A stretch of 64,000 nt of DNA from Phycisphaerae bacterium (GTDB lineage Bacteria; Planctomycetota; Phycisphaerae; UBA1845; PWPN01), in the NCBI GenBank assembly GCA_035384605.1, contig DAOOIV010000004.1:69675-133674 (forward strand), given 5' to 3'. Numbering within the stretch: position 1 is the stretch's first letter; each line of letters opens with the position of its first letter. A program made the position numbers and the translations under genes. Of the stretch, positions 42,849-51,738 are shown in pieces. The notes under the pieces were generated by a model. The model worked only from the letters and a program-made list of their open reading frames with translations, was not told where the DNA came from and did not search any database.

Positions 42849-43378
42849 CCGACGCGCACCTCATCGATTCCGTCCGACTCGGCCAGGCTGACCGTGACGG
42901 GCATATCCTCGCGTCCGATACGAACACCCACGAAATCGGGTTGAATGGGCAGCTCGCGGCCGGGCCGCTCGACCAGAACCGCGACGCGAATCGCCTTGGG
43001 GCGTCCCAGGTCCACCAGGGCGTCCATGGCCGATCGAATCGACCGCCCCGTGTACAGGACGTCATCCACCAAGATAAGGTACACACCCTCGATGTCGAAG
43101 TCGATAGCCGTTTGCCTTAGCCGGGCCTGAGAACCGATGCTCGCCAGGTCGTCGCGATACAGGGTGATGTCGAGCGTTCCGTGGCGAATGTCCCGAGCGC
43201 CCAACCGAAGCAGGGCGGTCTGTATACGCTGCGCGAGAACCTCGCCTCGCCGCAGGATCCCGATGATCGCCACGGGCACGCCTTCCGGAAGGCTGTCGAA
43301 GATCTCCCGGGCCATTCGCTCAAGTACCGCGGCAATGCCGGCGGCGTCAAGCAACACTTCTGATGACGATGACTTCAT
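42845..43378 (-). CDS. pyrR: PyrR regulator / uracil phosphoribosyltransferase
   Basis: The 177-aa protein has the type I PRTase PRPP loop LILVDDVLYTGRSIRSA and the PyrR pattern IGILRRGEVLAQRI...GTLDITLYRDDL. In Bacillus, PyrR binds pyr mRNA to cause attenuation. In the 145 bp upstream (43379-43523) there is only a small hairpin (GCCC-AAA-GGGC) and no clear PyrR-binding loop, so local control is uncertain. The ATG at 43378 begins just before the first strand. It is coupled to pyrB. Confidence 0.93.
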   Translation of the reverse strand: MKSSSSEVLLDAAGIAAVLERMAREIFDSLPEGVPVAIIGILRRGEVLAQRIQTALLRLGARDIRHGTLDITLYRDDLASIGSQARLRQTAIDFDIEGVYLILVDDVLYTGRSIRSAMDALVDLGRPKAIRVAVLVERPGRELPIQPDFVGVRIGREDMPVTVSLAESDGIDEVRVG

Positions 43379-43523
43379 GATCCACGATAGGGTACCGGCC
43401 CGACGCCCTTTGGGCAAGGTTTGCAGGATTCCCGCGGACTGGCCGATATCATGCCGCAGATTCTTGCGGGCCTCCAGCCCATAAAGCAGTCAGCCATGAT
43501 CGGAAGCGATGGCCGCATCGGGA

Positions 43524-45053
43524 TTATTCGTCATACGCCCCCGCGCGAATCCGCTCGATCAGTCTCGTCGTGCTCAAACCCTCGACCAGCGGCAGCAGAA
43601 TCACTTTCCCGCCTTGCGATTCGACGAACTCACGCCCGACGACCCCTTTGTCCTTCCAATCTTCCCCTTTGACGAGCACCTCCGGTCGTATCTTCTCGAT
43701 CAGCCGCAGCGGCGTCGGTTCATCGAACAGAACCACGTAGTCCACGCTCTGCAATGCCGCGATCACCTCGGCTCGGTGCCGCTCGGGAACGATCGGACGG
43801 TCCTTGCCCTTGTTCAGAGCGCGAACGGAAGCATCGGAGTTGAGACCGACCACTACGATATTGCCGAGAGCTTTGCACTGTTCCAGGAAACGAACGTGAC
43901 CGGCATGCAGAATGTCGTAACAGCCGTTAGTGAATACCACCGTTTCGTGGCGGCTTCGCCGGAGAGACAACTCCGTGACGAGTTCATCGGCAGTGCGTAT
44001 CTTGCCGGTTCCCGCCCCGGCTGACAGACGCAGGTCGGCAATGACCTCCTCCTGCGTGATCGGAACGCAGCCGAATCTCTCCACCTCCAGACCGCCGGCG
44101 ATGTTGGTTAGCCGGGCGGCCTCCTCCCACGTTGCTCCGGCGACAATTGCCGCCGCCAGCATGGCCAACACGGCATCGCCCGCCCCGGTATTGTCGTAGA
44201 CCGCGCGAGGTCGCGTCGCGATGTGCACTGCCTTCCTGCCCTTTTCCGCCAGAATCGCTCCGTCGCGATCAACCGTAACCAGAAGTCCGCCCAGGTCGTA
44301 CTTCTCGATCACCCCGTGAGCGCTGACCAGAATGGTTTCCACCGATGTATCACGGCAGCCCGACGCCAATTGGAACTCGGCCCGATTCGGCGTCAGCAAC
44401 GTCGCCCCTCGATACTTGCTGTAGTCGCCAAGGCGGGCTGGATCCACGAGCACGGGCTTGCCGGCGGCCGACGCGACGGCGATGACCTTTTGACACAACG
44501 ATTCGCTCAGCAAGCCTTTGTCGTAGTCCTCCAGGCAGACAGCAGCAACGTCCTTGACACCCGCGACCGCCATCTGGGTAACTCGAGCCGCGTCCGGCTC
44601 CGACAGCGGATGCGTAACCTCGTCGTCCACCCGGATAAGCTGCTGGCGGTGGCGGTGCTGAGCCAGGCCGATGAAACGCGTCTTGGTCGTCGTCGGACGG
44701 TCGCTCAGGGCGATCAGACCCCGCGTTCCGATCCGTTGAGCCTCCAGCAAAGCCCGAATCCGATGACCGGCGTCATCCAGACCCACCGCACCGACAATAA
44801 CCACCTCCAACCCCAGCTCGCGCATGCCGGCAGCCACACTGCCCGCTCCGCCCACCCGTTCTTCGTCATGCTCCTTGCGGAGCACGACGACGGGCGCCTC
44901 CGGGCTGATTCGCTCCGCGTCGCCGTAGACGTAGCGATCCAGAATGAGATCACCGATCAGCAAGACCCGCTGACGACCGAATGATTGAACCAGTTGTATC
45001 AAACGGGGGATCAACTCGCGGCCCTCGCCGCAGCAGCGGCGGATCGCTACCAT
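43524..45053 (-). CDS. hldE: bifunctional heptose-7-P kinase/adenylyltransferase
   Basis: The 509-aa protein fuses a PfkB-type kinase (GDLILDRYVYGDAERISPEAPVVV; catalytic NTGAGDAV) to a C-terminal nucleotidyltransferase with FTNGCYDILHAGHVRFLEQ (HxGH). HldE supplies ADP-heptose for the LPS inner core. Both active sites look intact. It lies 145 bp upstream of pyrR on the same strand. Confidence 0.95.
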   Translation of the reverse strand: MVAIRRCCGEGRELIPRLIQLVQSFGRQRVLLIGDLILDRYVYGDAERISPEAPVVVLRKEHDEERVGGAGSVAAGMRELGLEVVIVGAVGLDDAGHRIRALLEAQRIGTRGLIALSDRPTTTKTRFIGLAQHRHRQQLIRVDDEVTHPLSEPDAARVTQMAVAGVKDVAAVCLEDYDKGLLSESLCQKVIAVASAAGKPVLVDPARLGDYSKYRGATLLTPNRAEFQLASGCRDTSVETILVSAHGVIEKYDLGGLLVTVDRDGAILAEKGRKAVHIATRPRAVYDNTGAGDAVLAMLAAAIVAGATWEEAARLTNIAGGLEVERFGCVPITQEEVIADLRLSAGAGTGKIRTADELVTELSLRRSRHETVVFTNGCYDILHAGHVRFLEQCKALGNIVVVGLNSDASVRALNKGKDRPIVPERHRAEVIAALQSVDYVVLFDEPTPLRLIEKIRPEVLVKGEDWKDKGVVGREFVESQGGKVILLPLVEGLSTTRLIERIRAGAYDE

Positions 45054-45273
45054 AACATACGCCGAATAAAGACCTTAGGGCAGCCCATCCGCGTGGGTGC
45101 CCCACGGCCGGCAAACATCGTAAGTGTCTCGACCGAAAGCGTCAATCGGGCATCGGCGCTGGCGATTGACAATTCTCAAAAATGCCGGTGTCGAGCAGGT
45201 AGCGCATCAGTCGTGCTCGAAGCACAGGTCCTCACGAATGTGGGTAAGCGAAACCAAAGGCCGCTCCCGGGAA

Positions 45274-47715
45274 TCACTTCGGTAGTGCAAACTGCAACTC
45301 ATCCGCCGGATCAAGGAACCGCACCGCCCAGCCCATGTCGCCGGGCCCCTGGTCGAGCTTGAGCAGCAGCAGGTTGTCTCCCTGCTTGAGTTCGACCTCG
45401 ATGCGGTCCTCGTCAGGCTTGATGGCCCGACGCACCAGGTGCTCCCAGACGAGCTTGCCGTTCAACCAGATTTTGATGCCGTCGTCGCTGCCCACCAGCA
45501 GGGTGCGTTTCCCGGCCTTCGGCGAACGGACGATGCAGGCCCCGTAGACGACGACGTCTTCAGAGGGCTTGAATCTACCCTGCAGCATAATGACGCCGTC
45601 CTGACTGCTGACCGGCTGCCAGGTGAGTTCCTGGTTGTCGTTCCCGGCATACCTGGCGCCGAAGTCGAGTCGCTCCTCGGGCGGATAGACGGTCGAAAAC
45701 CCCTTATGTTCGGGGTTCGGGAAAGGCCCGACGACAAGCCACTGGGTGATGAAATTGCGGTAGACCTCCATACGCATGTAGTCGATGATCACACGACAAC
45801 GATCACCGTCAACGGGCTCGCCGGTGAACTTGAGCGTAATGGGCATCACGCCTTTGCGCAGGTAGGGGCGCTCACCGGCCGGCTTGCCGTCCACAAGCAG
45901 CTCAAACCTGGAGTTGCGCACGTCCTGGGCCAACACGGGACGAAGCAAATAGTGCTCATCTTCGGCGACGGGAACCTGGAAGGTTACTTCGTCTCCCAGC
46001 TTGCCCACGAACATCAGGCCGCCGCCGCTCGAGAGGGGCTTGGGAAGGCCCGCGTCGTCAACGAGCCGAAGCGAATCGCTCAACGCTGCGGGATCCTGAC
46101 AACGTTCAATCTCCAAGGCTCCCGTGGCCACGAAACCGCGCGGAATACGGTCCACCAGCGGCACTTCCTCAAAGAAATCCTCTCCACCCGGCAACTGGTA
46201 CCAGTAGGCGACCGAACTGTAGTCGTTGCGGCTGGTCACATGCGGCAGACCGGTGTAGTTCTCGATCGTCATCCGCAGCGACTTGTAGTAGGGGATGTTG
46301 TCTCCGAGGTGCCAACGGTAGCAACCCTGCATTCGCTCCACGTTCTTCTGAGGATGCCCATGAGAGGGATTCGTGAAATGGCGAATCCCCCACGCGTCGC
46401 CGAAGTAATCCTCCGATCCGGTTCCGAACCACGACGGGAACTTCTCGCCGTCGACATAGACCTTCTCGTCGCCCTCACCCCACCATCCGCCGTGAATATT
46501 GTCGGGGAACAAGCAGATGCCGACGAGCTTACCCGTTCCGCTGGTCTCGATAAGCGGATAGTCGAAGCTCTCCGAGGCGATTTCGCACCGGAACTTGGCC
46601 TTGAAGTACGCCCAGTCTTCCGGCACCTCCTGCGTCCGGTAGGCGACGGCGACCTCAACCGGCGCCGGCTGCTTCCCTTCGTTGACCAGATCGATCTTTG
46701 CCCTCGACCGGAAGGGCATCGGAAAAAAGCAGTAGTTCATCGAGTCGGTAATGCCCATCGGGTACGACTTGTACTCAACGTCCTTGGGCTCGCCGAAAAA
46801 ATCGCCGATCGGGCAACACACCGACGGCTCCGTCTCGTCGTCCCAATAGATCCGCAACCCCACCTTTCGCGTGGCCCATTTCTCGGAGGAATTCACCTTC
46901 GCCCGAAACTGTCGAATGACGGCCGGCCCTTCCAACTCCGCGACCACAAGTCGCTGGCCCGGCGCGATCGTTTCTTTCTTCGTCGCGAAGCGATCGAGAG
47001 GATGCGCGCCCGTCTGGCCGCATCTCGACCACTTCAAGGCGGTCTCCTCAACCGCGGCCCGCTGCGACTCGGTCAGCGGAAGCTTGAACGTCGGCACCGT
47101 CCAGTCTTTCGGAAACGTCCTGTAGTCGATGATGTAGTAGTGGCCGGGCGTCTTGCCGGAACCGTCCGGCTGCGGAATCACGCTGGTTACCTTGCAGCTC
47201 TTCGCGAATGGAATGGGCAGGTAAATGTTCGAAGCCGAATTCACGTCGTTGGGATCCCGTTTCCAGACCAGCGGCCGCACGAACGGCGCAATAACACCCG
47301 TGCAAAGCTTGCTGAAATCCCACTCGTACGTCGGCTTGGCGTCTCCATCCAGGTAGAAACGGATGACGCCTTGCGGGTTCGCCGACCAGATCCGGAAAAT
47401 GCATCCGGGGCCGTCCATTTCCGCCATGACCCCCTCCTTGGTCTGCGGATCGATTCGCAGATAGTTGCCCGCGTCTCCATTGGCGTCCCAATTGATGTAG
47501 CTGTTGGTCGCGGCGTCATATTGGCTTGCCCGGTCATAACTGCTGAATTGCAGGCAACGCACCCCGGGCTCAATCACCGGAAGACGGTCCAGATCGGTCA
47601 GGTGGGCCAGCAGATCCTCATAGGTCAGTTCCTTGGCCGCCGCCGAAACCGGCCGACCGCCGGCCGAAAGGAGCACCAACGCGATCACTGCAACGTCTGT
47701 AAGTCTCCTACTCAT
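45274..47715 (-). CDS. GH172-type DUF2961 secreted hydrolase
   Basis: The 813-aa protein has a signal peptide (VAVIALVLLSAGGRPVSAAA) and a long DUF2961/GH172 domain. Markers are CLQFSSYDRAS...NWDANGDAGNYLRI, EMDGPGCIFRIWSANPQG, TMPFRS-type PMPFRSRAKID and a GSEDYFGDAWG block. Family enzymes include difructose-dianhydride synthase and arabinofuranosidases. A C-terminal beta-sandwich of about 200 residues (RNFITQWLVVGPFPNPEHKGF...) resembles carbohydrate-binding or NPCBM-like modules. GGGAGC lies about 9 nt before the ATG at 47715. A 761-aa open frame lies antisense to it but is a shadow. Confidence 0.85.
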   Translation of the reverse strand: MSRRLTDVAVIALVLLSAGGRPVSAAAKELTYEDLLAHLTDLDRLPVIEPGVRCLQFSSYDRASQYDAATNSYINWDANGDAGNYLRIDPQTKEGVMAEMDGPGCIFRIWSANPQGVIRFYLDGDAKPTYEWDFSKLCTGVIAPFVRPLVWKRDPNDVNSASNIYLPIPFAKSCKVTSVIPQPDGSGKTPGHYYIIDYRTFPKDWTVPTFKLPLTESQRAAVEETALKWSRCGQTGAHPLDRFATKKETIAPGQRLVVAELEGPAVIRQFRAKVNSSEKWATRKVGLRIYWDDETEPSVCCPIGDFFGEPKDVEYKSYPMGITDSMNYCFFPMPFRSRAKIDLVNEGKQPAPVEVAVAYRTQEVPEDWAYFKAKFRCEIASESFDYPLIETSGTGKLVGICLFPDNIHGGWWGEGDEKVYVDGEKFPSWFGTGSEDYFGDAWGIRHFTNPSHGHPQKNVERMQGCYRWHLGDNIPYYKSLRMTIENYTGLPHVTSRNDYSSVAYWYQLPGGEDFFEEVPLVDRIPRGFVATGALEIERCQDPAALSDSLRLVDDAGLPKPLSSGGGLMFVGKLGDEVTFQVPVAEDEHYLLRPVLAQDVRNSRFELLVDGKPAGERPYLRKGVMPITLKFTGEPVDGDRCRVIIDYMRMEVYRNFITQWLVVGPFPNPEHKGFSTVYPPEERLDFGARYAGNDNQELTWQPVSSQDGVIMLQGRFKPSEDVVVYGACIVRSPKAGKRTLLVGSDDGIKIWLNGKLVWEHLVRRAIKPDEDRIEVELKQGDNLLLLKLDQGPGDMGWAVRFLDPADELQFALPK

Positions 47716-47918
47716 GGCACTTAGCTCCCAGGAAGGAACAGTAAACGTCCGCACCGTTTTGCGGCGTGATGGTAAGCCTGCCCGGGCCGGATCGCAACTG
47801 CCGCGACGGAATTCGCGATCGCCCAGATCCGCTCAAGCAAAATCCCATGCCCGCCCGATAATTATCGCGACGGGCGACGCTCCGACGACCGCGCCCGTAT
47901 GTGAGTGAGGACGAACCC

Positions 47919-48119
47919 GTGACAACCCCGCAGTCTGTGTGTCCCTATCTCGACAGCGGCGATGCGCGCTGTGCCGGCCTGTGGACCATGACCAATCTGC
48001 GGGAAGTGTTCCGCTTGTGCGCCCATGACCATGAGTCATGTCCCATTTACCATAGGATCCGAGCAGCCGAGATCCGAATCGGTGCCCGACTTGCGACTCC
48101 GCAGTTGGCCTCAGCCTGA
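47919..48119 (+). CDS. small Cys-rich conserved protein
   Basis: The 66-aa protein (starting MTTPQSVCPYLDSGDARC) has a C-P-Y-L-D...D-x-R-C...C..H...C-P-I-Y pattern, suggesting a metal-binding small protein. GAGGAC 6 nt before the GTG at 47919 supports this start. The family is not known to me. Its 3' end overlaps the annotated xerD start by 95 bp, so the two are probably coupled or the xerD start is further down. Confidence 0.6.
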   Translation: MTTPQSVCPYLDSGDARCAGLWTMTNLREVFRLCAHDHESCPIYHRIRAAEIRIGARLATPQLASA

Positions 48120-49035
48120 AAGCAGGGCGGCGCCTGCGCTGTCCTGGTGCGCTCAGATCGAGGCCTTCTTGCGGTACCTCAAGATCGAGGCCGGCCTGTC
48201 AGAAAACACACTGACTGCTTATCGCCATGACCTGACGTCCCTTGCCGGCTTCTGCGCCGACCAGCGCATCGACATCAAGACGATCAACGTCCGCCATATT
48301 CAGGCGTTCATGGTTGCTTTGCGCGAATCGGTCAATCTCGCCGAGTCGTCCATCGCGCGGCGCCTTGTGGCGGTCAAACTCTTTCTGAGGTACCTGCATC
48401 AACACGGCCTGACGGACGAGGATGTCTCCGCGCTGGTCGAGACGCCCAAGAAATGGCAGCACCTGCCGCGCGTGCTCAGCAGACAGGACGTGGATAAGCT
48501 TCTGGGTCTGCCCAACGAAGCCGACGACCCGCTGGCCCTGCGCGATCGAGCCATCCTCGAGTTGTTTTATGCCACCGGCCTTCGGGTGAGCGAACTCGTC
48601 GGCTTGGTCCTCGGCAGCGTCCATCTCGACATCGGATACCTCCGCTGCATGGGCAAGGGGCGCCGCGAGCGGGTGGTGCCGATCGGCTCCCGGGCCATCG
48701 AGGCGCTGAGAGAATACCTGACCATCCTGCGGCCTCAGTTGGTCGACGGAACATCGAGCGACCGGCTTTTCGTTTCACGGACCGGCAAGCCGCTGGATCG
48801 CACGAACTGCTGGCGCCTTGTGGTCAAGTACGCACGACAGATGGGCGTGGCTGGCAGGCTGTCCCCGCACACGCTGCGGCACTGTTTCGCAACGCACCTG
48901 CTGGCGGGAGGGGCGGACCTGCGCGTCGTGCAGGAACTCCTCGGCCACGCGGACATCAGCACGACCCAGATCTATACGCACGTTGACAACTCGCGGCTCA
49001 AGGCTGTTCACCGCCAATTCCATCCGCGCCAGTAG
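48025..49035 (+). CDS. xerD: tyrosine recombinase XerD-like
   Basis: The protein (up to 336 aa) has an N-terminal SAM-like core-binding domain (IEAFLRYLKIEAGLSENTLTAYRHDL) and a catalytic domain with R (TGLRVSEL), K (GKGRRER), H-x-x-R (HTLRHCFATHLL), H (LGHADIST) and Y (YTHVD). The full catalytic set is intact, fitting chromosome dimer resolution at dif. The ATG at 48025 has no ribosome-binding site and overlaps the small Cys protein by 95 bp; a GTG at 48082 is possible. No dif site was identified. Confidence 0.88.
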   Translation: MTMSHVPFTIGSEQPRSESVPDLRLRSWPQPESRAAPALSWCAQIEAFLRYLKIEAGLSENTLTAYRHDLTSLAGFCADQRIDIKTINVRHIQAFMVALRESVNLAESSIARRLVAVKLFLRYLHQHGLTDEDVSALVETPKKWQHLPRVLSRQDVDKLLGLPNEADDPLALRDRAILELFYATGLRVSELVGLVLGSVHLDIGYLRCMGKGRRERVVPIGSRAIEALREYLTILRPQLVDGTSSDRLFVSRTGKPLDRTNCWRLVVKYARQMGVAGRLSPHTLRHCFATHLLAGGADLRVVQELLGHADISTTQIYTHVDNSRLKAVHRQFHPRQ

Positions 49036-49173
49036 CCTGCGACATCGGACTTTGGCAACCCCGGCCGTGAAACCTGCTTTCTTCGCAGGACGCGGCAGCG
49101 CTGCGGCCTGCCAAAGGGCGCATCTGCTGTTCGAGACTTCCTTATTCGGTTCTGTTCGGCCCCCGGTACTGGG

Positions 49174-50427
49174 TCATTGGTGACTATGTCCGTGCTCACC
49201 GGCGGTGCCCCTAAGCAGCTCCCGCATCCGCGCCATCGCCTGATCTCTCGACATCAGCCGATCATCCAGTTGCTCGTCGTATAACCGGTCCAGGATCTCT
49301 CTGAATCGCGGGCCGGGTTCCAGGCCTGCGGCGATCAGGTCATCGCCGGTGACGAACGGTGGGGGGGCCACCTCCTCGGGCGGGATCGACGCCTTTCGCC
49401 GCCGGGCGATCTCGTTGCCGTCAAGCGGCAGCCCTCGAGCCAGGCAGATCGCCTGATGCAACTCCAGAAGCTCCTCGAAACCCTCATGGGCGATGAGCAT
49501 CTTCATGGCTGGCAGGCACAGGACTTCCGCATGATGGATGTCGTCAACGTGCTCGATCAGCCAGGTGATCCGGCCGCTCTGGTGATTGCTGCAGCGCAGA
49601 TCTCGGGCTATTTGTCGAACGGAGGCCGGCGGATACGCGTTCAGCAGGGCGGCCATACTCAGGACGAAACCCGCTTGCTCGGGCAACTTGCTCAGCACGC
49701 GAATGCTGTCCGCCACGCGGTCACGAGGCCAACGCCCGTTCGGCCACAGGTGATCCAGAAGGCCCAGTTCCGCAATCTGCCGAACCGCCTCGGCCCGCGA
49801 CGGGTGCGACAGCATCTTCTCCAGCTCCTCGCGGATTCGCTCGGGGCTGATACGACCGATGTGCTCGGCCTGCTCCCGAATGGCGGCGGCGGTGCCCGGC
49901 TCAATCGGAAACCCGAACCGGGCCGAGAACCGCACCGCTCGAAGCATGCGCAAATGATCCTCGGCAAACCGCCGGGCCGGATCTCCAATCGCCCGGATGA
50001 TACCGGCCTCCAGGTCCCTTCGCCCGCCGACGTAGTCGATGACCTCCTTGCTGATCGGGTCGTAGAAAAGCCCGTTGATCGTAAAATCACGCCGTTGGGC
50101 GTCCTCCTCGGCTGTTGTGAAGACGACCTTCCCCGGATGACGCCCGTCCCGGTAATCGAGGTCGGTGCGAAACGTTGCGGTCTCGATCCAATGCGGACCC
50201 TGGCGGACCATGACCACGCCGAACTTGGCTCCGACCTTGCGTGTTCGCGTGAACAGCTTGATGATCGTGTCGGGTAGGGCGTCCGTGGCCACATCGATGT
50301 CCGTCGGCTCCCGACCCAGCAACATGTCGCGCACGCTGCCGCCGGCCCAGAAAGCCTGATGCTCGTGCTGGCGAAGCCGTTTCACCACCCGCAAGGCGGC
50401 GTCTTGAATCGACAGCGGCCGTTTCAT
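49174..50427 (-). CDS. CCA-adding / poly(A) polymerase family protein
   Basis: The 417-aa class II nucleotidyltransferase has the pol-beta signature FWAGGSVRDMLLGREPTDIDVATDA with the catalytic DxD, the RRDFTINGLFYDP block, the head-to-neck FAEDHLRMLRAVRFSARFGF, and a C-terminal helical HD-like body. Such enzymes add CCA to tRNA or poly(A) to RNA; the sequence alone does not separate the two. As the window tRNA does not encode CCA fully, a CCA role is reasonable. The ATG overlaps the rsmD stop by 4 bp. Confidence 0.88.
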   Translation of the reverse strand: MKRPLSIQDAALRVVKRLRQHEHQAFWAGGSVRDMLLGREPTDIDVATDALPDTIIKLFTRTRKVGAKFGVVMVRQGPHWIETATFRTDLDYRDGRHPGKVVFTTAEEDAQRRDFTINGLFYDPISKEVIDYVGGRRDLEAGIIRAIGDPARRFAEDHLRMLRAVRFSARFGFPIEPGTAAAIREQAEHIGRISPERIREELEKMLSHPSRAEAVRQIAELGLLDHLWPNGRWPRDRVADSIRVLSKLPEQAGFVLSMAALLNAYPPASVRQIARDLRCSNHQSGRITWLIEHVDDIHHAEVLCLPAMKMLIAHEGFEELLELHQAICLARGLPLDGNEIARRRKASIPPEEVAPPPFVTGDDLIAAGLEPGPRFREILDRLYDEQLDDRLMSRDQAMARMRELLRGTAGEHGHSHQ

Positions 50428-51074
50428 TCTTCTTCCTCGTCCCCCGATACGGATTCGCTCCGGACCGCTGCCCCACAACGAGGCGTGCTCATGAAGCGGA
50501 AGGTCATCGACCCCACGTCCCGCCGTTCGAGCTCGACCAGCGGAGAGAGGTCCGGACCGCCCGTGGGGTTCCGCTGGTGCCGGATGACGATCATGGCATC
50601 ATCGGCAATGACCGGATCGACGGCCAGCCTTTGAAGCAGTGGCCTCATCGCTGGATGAGGCGATGGTCCGGTCAACAGACGGTAGGGGGGGTCAACCAGC
50701 ACGATGGAATAGACATCCGGCGGCCCCGGCGGCGGAGGGAACTCGCATTCCGTCGCATCGGCGCGCAGCACCCGCCCCCGGGCCTGCGAGACGCCCAGTG
50801 AATCGAGATTCTCGCGAATGAGAGCAACGGCGGGGCGGTGTTGCTCGACAAACAATGTGAAACGGGCCCCTCTGGATAACGACTCGATACCCAACGTGCC
50901 CGTGCCGGCGAAGAGATCCAGGACCGCCGCAGGCGGAAGCGTACCCGGGCGTGCAAGGCGATGTCCGAGAACATCGAACAGCACCGTCTTGGCACGATCG
51001 GTGATCGGACGCGTCCGGTTCCCCTCAGGACCGGCGATCTGACGTCCTCGCCATTGTCCGGCAATGATCCGCAT
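50424..51074 (-). CDS. rsmD: 16S rRNA m2G966 methyltransferase
   Basis: The 216-aa protein starts MRIIAGQWRGRQI, followed by TRPITDRAKTVLFDVLG, the AdoMet motif VLDLFAGTGTLGIESLSRGA and the catalytic LVDPPY. This is the RsmD/YhhF family, which methylates G966 of 16S rRNA. The acidic tail (SGDEEEE) is short. The ATG at 51074 is chosen because the family begins with MRIIAG. It is translationally coupled to the downstream nucleotidyltransferase gene. Confidence 0.92.
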   Translation of the reverse strand: MRIIAGQWRGRQIAGPEGNRTRPITDRAKTVLFDVLGHRLARPGTLPPAAVLDLFAGTGTLGIESLSRGARFTLFVEQHRPAVALIRENLDSLGVSQARGRVLRADATECEFPPPPGPPDVYSIVLVDPPYRLLTGPSPHPAMRPLLQRLAVDPVIADDAMIVIRHQRNPTGGPDLSPLVELERRDVGSMTFRFMSTPRCGAAVRSESVSGDEEEE

Positions 51075-51205
51075 GAAAACCAGCGTATCCCCCGACGTTG
51101 CCCATGGCAACGCCGCCGAACAGAGGAGGTTAAGCGCGAGTCGATGTTGCCGCAAAGACGCCTTTTTCGTACAATCACCGCTTTGGTCATGGAGACAACC
51201 GCATT

Positions 51206-51706
51206 ATGAAACCACCGACAGTCCCCCCTTCGACGGACCTCTGCGGCAAGTGCGTCGGCCTCTGTTGCCGGTACTTCGCCTTGGCCATCGACAAGCCGGA
51301 AACACGGCGGGATTTCGAGGATATCCGCTGGTACCTGCTGCACGAAGACACTGCCGTGTTTGTCGAGGAAGGCCAGTGGTATCTGCAAATCAACCGCAAG
51401 TGCCGAGCCCTGATGCCTGACAACCGTTGCGCGATCTACGAAGAACGACCGCCCATTTGCAGGTCGTACAAAACGCACAATTGCGACTGGCACGGCGACC
51501 AGTACGAGTACGAACGTGTTTTCGTCGACCCCGACGATATGACCGCATACGCCAGGGAGTACTTGTCGAAAAAGCGAAAGAGCCGGGCAGCCGCCCGCAA
51601 ACGCCGGAAGGCCACCGCCGCCCGGAAAGCACGGCAGCTCAAGGTTCGCAAGACCGGGCCGGCCCGACGGCCGCGCATCGCGATCCCGTTGCTCAAGTCC
51701 GCGTGA
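51206..51706 (+). CDS. YkgJ-family CxxCxxCC protein
   Basis: The 166-aa protein has the Cys-rich motif LCGKCVGLCCRYFA, then CRALMPDNRCAIYEERPPICRSY, typical of the UPF0153/YkgJ family, thought to bind Fe-S or zinc. The C-terminal 45 residues are strongly basic (KKRKSRAAARKRRKATAARKARQ), suggesting nucleic-acid contact. The gene is followed 32 bp later by hisS. The biochemical role is unknown. Confidence 0.82.
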   Translation: MKPPTVPPSTDLCGKCVGLCCRYFALAIDKPETRRDFEDIRWYLLHEDTAVFVEEGQWYLQINRKCRALMPDNRCAIYEERPPICRSYKTHNCDWHGDQYEYERVFVDPDDMTAYAREYLSKKRKSRAAARKRRKATAARKARQLKVRKTGPARRPRIAIPLLKSA

Positions 51707-51738
51707 ACCGTCTTCTCCGTCGGCCGAAAGTGAAGAAC

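Noticed and set aside
43379..43523. A PyrR attenuator upstream of pyrR.
   Set aside because: Only a small GCCC-AAA-GGGC hairpin is present; the PyrR anti-antiterminator loop consensus is not visible.
45439..47724. A 761-aa open frame on the + strand antisense to the GH172 gene.
   Set aside because: The minus strand has a signal peptide, a recognisable DUF2961 domain and a ribosome-binding site. The + frame is rich in Arg/His/Gly without domain pattern, typical of a shadow in high-G+C DNA.
51427..51738. An N-terminal extension of hisS of 104 residues.
   Set aside because: It is the other-frame reading of the YkgJ-type gene. The synthetase starts at 51739 with the family N-terminus.
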